The notes under the pieces are model-generated. The model made no database searches. It saw only the letters and a program-made list of their open reading frames with translations, and was not told where the DNA came from. Below, in pieces: positions 9,301 through 15,196 of a stretch of 15,196 nucleotides of DNA. The stretch's first letter is position 1. Every line of letters starts with the position of its first letter. Source of the stretch: Phoronis ovalis (Eukaryota > Phoronida > Phoronidae); assembly GCA_028565635.1 (NCBI GenBank), contig JAOXYB010028700.1, positions 1-15,196 on the forward strand, read 5' to 3'. The position numbers and the translations under genes are program-made.

Positions 9301-10821
9301 TCTTAATGCTCCTGCAAGAGCAGACAATAACACCTCCGTTAACGGACATCGTGTCACATGTTTAATACGAGTTATCTGTGGTAAACTAATTGATTGTGAT
9401 ACTGCGATGCATTTCACACCAGATAACTTTTGTGTAGATAAATAGTTCATATCTTGTCCTGAGAAAAGATGTTGCAAAAAAATTAATGAGCCCGAGAAAA
9501 AGGCACGAAATGCATTGATAGCGAATAATGGGGTAGCCATGTGAGGTCGCTGATAATAGAGACAAAAGTCTGATGTTGATTCTGTTAATTCATTACATAA
9601 TAGTGTAAGAAGAGATAAGCCGTCAATGACACAAGGGTGGAAACGTAATATCAATAACGTCTGATCATCGGAATCAAACTTTGTCCAGAGCTGCAACTCC
9701 CACAATGGATGACTAGAATCAAATTCTTTACTTGACATTTCTGCTAAATATTTTTCCAAATGTCCTTTGCCAGCAATCTTTGGTATTGCATACACGTGAT
9801 TCTTAATATTAAATGATGCATCTCGAACCCAAGCATAATTTGCAAACAAAGGTATTAACTTTTGTGTCAATCTCCTATAACCTTTATCCTGATAATGTGG
9901 TGTAATGACTCTATCCATCATAAGTTTACGTAATTTGTCCACTTCCACATGACCTTGTAGAAGAACAACACTTTGCATCAATGGCTTATTAACTGGATTT
10001 TCCATGAGCCAGAACATATCACTGTATGATACAGTTTCATTATCAGTGAAGCCTATGCAGTGAGGTTGTGGACCACAAAAGCACAGATATTCACTAGCCC
10101 CTTTGATTAGCAACCCCATGGGTAATATCACAAGTAGTATCACAATAAACGGTCCAAATAATACTAACGAAACAATTGCAGAACACAAAGCAACAATTAA
10201 AGATATCATTGCACTTTTTTCCACTGGATGTTGAATGCGAGTTCTAGGCACATTTGTATGTCGCCATTGATAGTCACTTATGTCTACAGTCGTAGTATGA
10301 TTGTTTGATAATAAACCATTACGGGAATCTCTACCATTTTCTGATGAACTTTCGTACTCCCCATGATCTACTCCTGCAAGCCCTGGTAGTGACAATGTTG
10401 ATAACTTCTGATCACATGACTTTGACTGGGGCATGGCATTATCCATCACAGCTTCTTGAAATATAACAGGTGACAGCTGAGACACACTACATGAGCTGAC
10501 ACATTTCAAATGATCATAATCACTACTTCCATTAGGGTCTAAAAATTGTTTTGATTGTGTTGTTTGAAGACAATCAGAATCTTCATTGTAACAACAAGAT
10601 TCTGAATGTGCTTTATCGTTTTCCAAAATGTTTCTTTCTGAACATTTCAATGGCTGTGATACAACATTTGCTTGTTCTTGCAGTTGTTCATGCTGAGAAA
10701 TATCACCGTCTTGGCTTTTGGTATTGACGCTATCATGCTTTGTATGACAGTTTTCACCACTATTTCCAATACAAGTAAACTTGTGGCTTAATCCACTCAA
10801 TGCATCATGCTCTGCTGACAT
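6220..10821 (-). CDS. WS/DGAT-superfamily acyltransferase, 862 aa, five exons, altered active-site motif
   Basis: Exons on the minus strand are 10821-8791, 8424-8314, 7873-7676, 7437-7306 and 6336-6220; all four junctions are phase 0 with GT...AG borders. Residues 1-200 are Ser/Asn/Gln-rich and look disordered. Residues 205-241 are a hydrophobic membrane segment or hairpin. The acyltransferase domain follows, with NPVNKPLMQ (~276), HPLWELQLW (~371), the motif HPCVIDG (395-401), LTEVLLSALAGALRLYL (~494), and the C-terminal half with TNLPGP (~611), FSSYAEELL and PDP. Family members use acyl-CoA to esterify fatty alcohols or diacylglycerol at membranes. The family motif is HHxxxDG; here the second, catalytic His is Pro. 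A tail of about 185 residues follows the domain. The start is supported by an in-frame TGA 24 bp upstream and G at -3. Confidence 0.85.
6488..6805. mobile_element. Foldback MITE-like element in the last intron of the acyltransferase gene
   Basis: The two arms, about 6488-6613 and 6680-6805 (126 bp each), are imperfect inverted copies, for example ATCGTTTGCA near the left end against TGCAAACGAT near the right end, and TTAGTTATGCAG against CTGCATAACTAA inside. A loop of about 66 bp lies between. TA flanks both ends (6486-6487 and 6806-6807), the target preference of Tc1/mariner elements. There is no ORF, so it is non-autonomous. Several mismatches between the arms suggest it is not very recent. 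Confidence 0.75.
7306..7437 (-). CDS. Acyltransferase gene, exon 4 (44 codons)
   Basis: The acceptor TTGTTGACAG ends at 7438; the donor GAT|GTAAGT is near consensus. It encodes an acidic EEEASASGDKHLEEE stretch and then SPILTQLTQD. It is probably disordered with one short helix. Phase 0 at both ends. Confidence 0.75.
7676..7873 (-). CDS. Acyltransferase gene, exon 3 (66 codons, probable coiled coil)
   Basis: The acceptor TTCTGTTTCAG ends at 7874; the donor is TCA|GTAAGA. It encodes two charged amphipathic helices (MQLRFNDIQKRLQDVKHKL and the FRALRNEFHTVVAHLHHL region) separated by an acidic linker SNGDSDDDEE. This suggests a helical hairpin or coiled coil for protein contacts. Phase 0 at both ends. 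Confidence 0.8.
8038..8070. repeat. Perfect 10-bp inverted repeat with 13-nt loop
   Basis: AGGCCAAAAT (8038-8047) pairs with ATTTTGGCCT (8061-8070). It is in intron 2 of the acyltransferase gene. A diverged 20-bp direct repeat (8111-8130 and 8144-8163, ending AAGCTG) follows. It may be the remnant of a foldback element. Confidence 0.6.
8314..8424 (-). CDS. Acyltransferase gene, exon 2 (37 codons)
   Basis: The acceptor is ATGTTACAG, the donor GAG|GTATTG. It encodes LEQMADILANRRIPGEITTR, a helical continuation of the end of the acyltransferase domain (SLFCQQ|LEQMADIL), then an acidic LENTDNPEVLE. Phase 0 at both ends. Confidence 0.75.
8791..10821 (-). CDS. Acyltransferase gene, exon 1 (677 codons, whole catalytic region)
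   Basis: One uninterrupted reading frame from the ATG at 10821 to the donor CAG|GTGAGT at 8791/8790. Reading on into the intron adds only VSKNVFN before a stop at 8767, so a retained-intron transcript would give a 684-residue protein ending just after the acyltransferase domain. The exon holds the disordered N-terminus, the membrane segment and the complete WS/DGAT region including the C-terminal conserved block. Confidence 0.9.
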
Positions 10822-10926
10822 TTCCTTTAAGAAACACAGTGCTCAACTCCGTATAACAAAATCAAACCAATAAAAGCGAACCTGCAGCATTTTTTCCATT
10901 TTTATGGCTTAATTATGATATCTCAT
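10822..10926 (-). promoter_or_regulatory. Probable 5' UTR segment with two upstream ORFs
   Basis: A long T-run followed by CAG at 10929-10927 looks like a splice acceptor for a leader exon running into the start codon at 10821. The leader would contain a 5-codon ORF at 10926-10909 and an 18-codon ORF at 10899-10843, the latter in frame with the main ORF and ending 21 bp before its ATG. Upstream ORFs in such positions commonly lower translation of the main ORF; that role is inferred. No promoter or upstream leader exon was identified. Confidence 0.4.
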
Positions 10927-12370
10927 CTGAAAAAAAAATTATACATTTAATACAGTGAATTTCCTTGCAGCACAAATCTATTGAGCAGACCTATAAAGCT
11001 GTCAATTGTGGGGACTTGTTGTTAGGTTAAATTATACTGGTATTAAGTGTGATGTTTATAATGTTGTTTATAACTGGGATAATGACAAATTAAAAGCTTA
11101 AACTCTACAGGGGAAGCCTACTGTAAAACCATGACTTAATTGTGTTGTTATATGCTAAATGGGAACATAGAACCTGAGTAACAAGGCAGGATGCTCAGGT
11201 GCAGTTTAGATTAGCTGATGTTTTCATAATGGACAGACCAACGAGCCAGGAGGGTACTGCCATTCAAACATTAGCCTCCTTTTTTCAACCTCAACTTTTT
11301 CATATATATATTTTACATCTATTACCATGGTGTGTGCTTTTAATAAATTAATTTTAACCATGGGGTATATATATTTTCAATACATGATTATTTATCACAA
11401 TATGTCACATTATTGGGTGCAAATTTAAAGGATTTTGTTTACTGTTTTTGCCATATGGCATACATTTGGATGTATATTTCTAGAATTTTTTAGCATAGAG
11501 TGTTTCTTTTGCCAATAAATTTTTACCATGAGATAAATTTTCAGAATGCAGGTATGTGGTTATCTTTTTAAAAACAATACCGTTTATATTATTAAGTTCA
11601 AACAGGATATTTATGCAACATGATTTCAATGACGTAATTAAGCAGGAAAACAAATGATTAATGTTACATGAACAAAAACTGCGATTAATGGTACCTATAC
11701 TTTATAGGAAGAGATAAGTATACCTTAATTACTTTCATTTTTACACAAAGTCAAGAAAGTATTTTTAGAATGTTTCCATCATTACTGTGTTTTTTTCATA
11801 CTAAATATATACTAGTTACTAAGCAACAACAGTGCAATCAATGATGTCAGATAGCTGCTCTTAAACTTCATTAGAGAAATTATTTTTTCATACTAAGGGA
11901 GGTGTACAGTTTCTTGTTTCGGAATTACAGTTGATTATAATTTAACTATGTCATGCCAGTTTCTATTAAAAAACAAATTCTTCTGAATAAAATTTTAGCA
12001 ATATTTTTAAAATTTAAAATCAAATATTAAATTCTTAAAAAAATAAAGCATGTATGTTTTTAAATTATGAGATTCATAAAATAGGAAGCAACAAAGTGTT
12101 TTAACTTAGTTAAAAAAACTAAACCAATAGATCCTTTTCAAGTTAAAGTTTTAAGTCTTGTCACTCAGAGAACATGTGATGAGGGTTAGTATAGCATTAA
12201 AAATTATTTTATCACCACTTCAGGCCTGCTTAACATGCACTAGCTGCAATCGTTTAGCCTGGAATATGCATCATGTATCAATGAACGTTTCACTGACACA
12301 TCAAATTGGGAAAAATACTAGATCCACCATTGCATATAGATATGGTTTTTTGAACTAATTGCCACAGTGA
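10927..12370. other. AT-rich region upstream of the acyltransferase gene, no gene seen
   Basis: It should contain the promoter and any upstream leader exon of the acyltransferase gene, but no clear element was recognised. A 40-codon + strand frame at about 11229 is too short and unsupported. A + strand frame near 12158-12358 has a possible acceptor (ATCACCACTTCAG near 12222) but no recognisable protein. Confidence 0.5.
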
Positions 12371-12480
12371 TCACAAAGGGTAATGTTGAGTGTAATTGCT
12401 GGAGGTTTGGGGAAACGATTGCAGGTTCAGGCTAATAGATTTAAGCAGCTCTACAGCCAGAAGGGCCACTTCGTACTGGT
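12371..12480 (-). CDS. Candidate terminal exon of a further minus-strand gene
   Basis: On the minus strand the acceptor TCATTTCTACAG is followed by a frame encoding QYEVALLAVELLKSISLNLQ and then SFPQTSSNYTQHYPL and TGA at 12373-12371. Codons are markedly richer in GTG, GCC, CTG and GAG than the surroundings, and the first half is a clean amphipathic helix, as expected for real coding sequence. The exon starts with two bases of a split codon. Matching upstream exons were not found in 12481-15196, so they may be beyond the right edge. I do not recognise the protein. Confidence 0.4.
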
Positions 12481-13090
12481 CTGTAGAAATGACAACAGCC
12501 TTGCCAGACAGTTACATTAATTCACTGAATAGCATATGTGACTGTTGTCTAAAGAGAACATATAAAAGTGAAGTGTTTAATAATTAATACAAAACATTAC
12601 TTTTTAGATTCTCAGACATAAATTTAAGTATGACTCGTACAATAGGCATATAGGCAATTGTATTCAATATAAAGTTGGTTAAAGTTAATTAAAAATTATT
12701 ATAAACTTGGTTAGCTCGACAACAGCACAAAGAAAAACAAAAAATAAAGGAATTTAAAAATCACCAAATGCAATCCTGCACATGACTACATTGAAGGCAC
12801 AACACAGTTTGGCTGTGACACTTAGTTTTGTTGGTTTAATGTCATTCCTGTCAAGCGTATATAAACATTTAAAATTGAAATGTGTCTTATAAATAAAGGT
12901 ACATTTGCTGCAAACAACAAAATTATGTGCTGAATAGTTCTAATTGGAAAATGAAGGTATTCAACTACAATATGAAAGAATAAACCAGACAGCTGTGACG
13001 TAATTACAGCCGTTTCAAATAATGTGTTGACCTGAATGATGTACTTGCCACCTTTCACAATAAAACACTATTGTGATGAATTTATAGCTA
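12481..13090. other. Region without a supported gene
   Basis: AT-rich sequence. A 78-codon minus-strand frame at 12822-13058 is hydrophobic and AT-driven, with no recognisable motif or clear splice sites. If the exon at 12371-12480 is real, this would be its intron. Confidence 0.5.
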
Positions 13091-13099
13091 TGATGGTCC

Positions 13100-13340
13100 T
13101 GTAGCTATACCAAGTTGTAGATCAAGTTGATTTAATAGGTTTGCAAGTTGACAACTAGCTTACTTTAATGAAAATGCCAAGTTTTGGACCTGTAAAATCA
13201 AGTTGATAACTCAATAATTTAATAAAAACGGCAAGTTGTTTTTATAATTTTTATTAAACAAGTGTGTTATCAAGTTTTGCAAGTCAACAAAAGCAACATT
13301 TCACTAAACTGATAAGTTCCCAACTTGTTGGCACCCTGGG
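13100..13340. repeat. Cluster of degenerate CAAGTTG motifs
   Basis: CAAGTT or its complement AACTTG occurs about eight times in some 240 bp, often as GCAAGTTG or TCAAGTTGAT with irregular spacing, among TTTAATAAAA tracts. It looks like a decayed tandem repeat. Confidence 0.5.
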
Positions 13341-13610
13341 GCAATGACTCTCATTGACCAGGTATACGGGTATGTTCCGTGCGAGAGGGGTATGCGTTGT
13401 GTGTGTTCAAAATTCCGAAAACGGGCATCTTTTTCCCCCCCACTCTGAATAAAAGTAAAAATTAAAATTAACTTTCGTTTACATCCCAATATTTTTGAAA
13501 AAAGTGTGTGTAATCAGGGACATACGTCAAATTTTTTTTTTGTGTTTTGAACTTTTTTTACGAAAGCTGTTAAGGATTTGAAAAGCTGGGTGGACCATCC
13601 CCTTATAAAA
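13330..13610. repeat. GC-richer degenerate dispersed-repeat-like segment
   Basis: The stretch stands out from its AT-rich surroundings by CpG-containing blocks (GTATACGGGTATGTTCCG, GCGAGAGGGGTATGCG) and by homopolymer runs of C and T. It contains a small palindrome CAATGA/TCATTG at 13342-13356 and no complete ORF. It is likely an old transposon-derived fragment; class unknown. Confidence 0.35.
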
Positions 13611-14052
13611 ATTATCAAAGTCAGTGCTGATACAAAATGTTTTTGGGCAATTTTCATGCTCTTGAAATTTACTCTTTTTCACATAACATACTTAACAATT
13701 TGCAGTTCATCAAGAAATTGGTTTAATTAAGAACTTGATAAAAATGTCATAGAATAGTTGCCTAGCATTCATTCCAATATACTTGCATAAAATAACTGTA
13801 ATTTGACGATATTTTTGGCTTGGCAATATCGCTATATTGGCTTTTAATAAATTATTAACACCAAGAAAAGTAGTAATCAATACAAGCCACTACACATTCT
13901 ATAGAAGCTAAATAGACTTATGAAATGGATTCTATATAGCAAAATTCTTTGAAATATTTGCCCAACATATGTAACAACAAGTATATCTTTTTGAAAGTAA
14001 ATATTAAGTAAACTGCATTGCAAACAGATGGCCATCTCACAGTTTATATCAG
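13611..14052. other. Region without a supported gene
   Basis: AT-rich unique-looking DNA. The minus-strand frame at 13877-14077 runs into the tandem repeat to its right and has no recognisable protein features. Confidence 0.5.
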
Positions 14053-14780
14053 AAACAAGCCGCCACCAGTCCGTCATGTTGGCAGAGATCTATTTACTTT
14101 CTGACTTGAAGCAACCCTCTAGGTATCAATTAAGATATGGGCAAAAACAGCTTGACTAAAAAATATCAAGTTTTGTATCAGCACTTAATTGACCCACTTT
14201 TCAAGGTCATTGTACAATATCACCTAACACCTAACCACCTATGACTTTTATAAATCCAACTTCAAAATCATCCAGGCAAGGCTTCATCTGCCTGTTGACT
14301 ATCTCAGGAGCAAACATATGCCACCAGTCAGCCATACTGGGAGTGATCTATATATATCTAAATCAACCCGGACCTGTAATTTAATGGCTTCTATTTACTT
14401 CCTGACTTAAAAAGTTCTCACTATGTATCATTATTACTATTCAAGATGAGTAAAACAGCTTGATATGAAAAAACGTTGGGTTTCGGATTAGTATTTGACC
14501 CTCTTTGCAAGGTCATTCTACAATACCATCCAGCCTATAATGCCTGTCCCTAACACCTACCCACCATATATGCCCTTCATAAATCCACCTTCAAATCATC
14601 CAGGCATATGCTTCATCTTTCTGGCTTTAGACAAATTACCATGAAATATCATCTTGGAAACAAACATGGCCACTGGTCGGTCATATTCTAAGTCAAAATC
14701 ACATGATATTATATCTCTCTACGTATCAGAGTTTTTAAGATACAGGTAAAAAAACTGCTCGTATATGACTGCAAAAAATG
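14053..14780. repeat. Three diverged tandem units of about 260-350 bp
   Basis: Each unit begins with an AAACA-type run followed by GCCACCAGTC-like sequence (14053, 14312, 14661; third copy GGCCACTGGTCGG). Shared internal landmarks in units 1 and 2 are TATTTACTT..CTGACTT, AAAACAGCTTGA, AAGGTCATT.TACAAT, CCTAACACCTA.CCACC, CATAAATCCA and TCATCCAGGCA..GCTTCATCT. Unit 2 is about 90 bp longer; unit 3 is partial. Confidence 0.75.
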
Positions 14781-15196
14781 TTTTAAAGTAGCTTACAAAG
14801 AACGCACCAAGTCTATAATTACAGTTACACATTAATTGCAATTAAAATATTGTCTATTGTATGTATCGTACAAATCTCCACGGTAACCAAAAGCCTCGTT
14901 CCATCATTATTTTATAATGGTCATGGGCATATTGAAACTTAACTTCTAATTCATGTTTTGTTCCAAAAAATGCCATCATGCCATCTTTCTCAGTATTTTC
15001 TCATTATTTTTTTGAAGTTTACATTCTTATGCAAATTAAATTACTTGTTTGTAAGTTTTTATTTAAATTCTAAAAAAATGTAAGGGCTATATATGATGGA
15101 CAATGCATGCTTGGAAATGTTTCTTCCTATGTATCCACAAACATAGAACATGTACGAAATGTCAGAATGCTTATTTTTGCACTTAAATGTGACATT
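14781..15196. other. Right end of window, nothing recognised
   Basis: AT-rich sequence with no ORF, splice-flanked frame or repeat that I can support. Confidence 0.5.

Noticed and set aside
12396-12587. Plus-strand 63-codon frame
   Set aside because: It overlaps the minus-strand candidate exon at 12371-12480, which has better codon use and a splice acceptor.
13164-13189. Possible 26-nt minus-strand microexon with GATTTTACAG acceptor and GTAAGC donor
   Set aside because: Its phase does not fit the downstream candidate exon at 12371-12480 without a stop, and it lies within the CAAGTTG repeat cluster.
13304-14077. Minus-strand frames in the repeat-rich right part
   Set aside because: They coincide with degenerate repeats and show no protein family features.

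Overview
The window reads as AT-rich nuclear DNA of an invertebrate animal. Coding segments are short, are separated by introns of about 240-970 bp with GT...AG borders, and sit among simple repeats and degenerate transposon-like sequence. No bacterial gene organisation, RNA gene or CRISPR-like array was seen. The phylum cannot be fixed from the sequence; a marine invertebrate is an impression drawn from the protein types and repeat style.

Two genes can be reconstructed, facing each other tail to tail. The left gene (+ strand, from beyond the left edge to 3166) has five well-supported or moderately supported exons plus a possible partial exon at the edge. It gives at least 292 residues of an unrecognised protein that ends in a compact His/Cys-rich domain. 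The right gene (- strand, 10821 down to 6220) has one large exon and four small ones. It encodes an 862-residue protein of the WS/DGAT (wax ester synthase / diacylglycerol acyltransferase) superfamily, with a 200-residue disordered N-terminal extension, a membrane hairpin, a changed active-site motif (HPxxxDG instead of HHxxxDG) and a 185-residue tail containing a probable coiled coil.

Between the genes (3167-6219) is about 3 kb without a convincing gene. Right of the acyltransferase (10927-15196) is mostly non-coding DNA with one candidate terminal exon on the - strand (12371-12480) and several degenerate repeats. Repeats of note are a 318-bp foldback element with TA flanks inside the last intron of the acyltransferase gene, a partial local duplication around exon 5 of the left gene in which the exon itself is missing from the second copy, a ~34-bp minisatellite, and three diverged tandem units at 14.05-14.78 kb.

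Nothing in the sequence links the two genes functionally. The acyltransferase would be expected at a membrane handling acyl-CoA and an alcohol or diacylglycerol, if it is active at all. The left gene product has no assignable function. All exon structures were inferred by eye from splice sites and reading-frame continuity.
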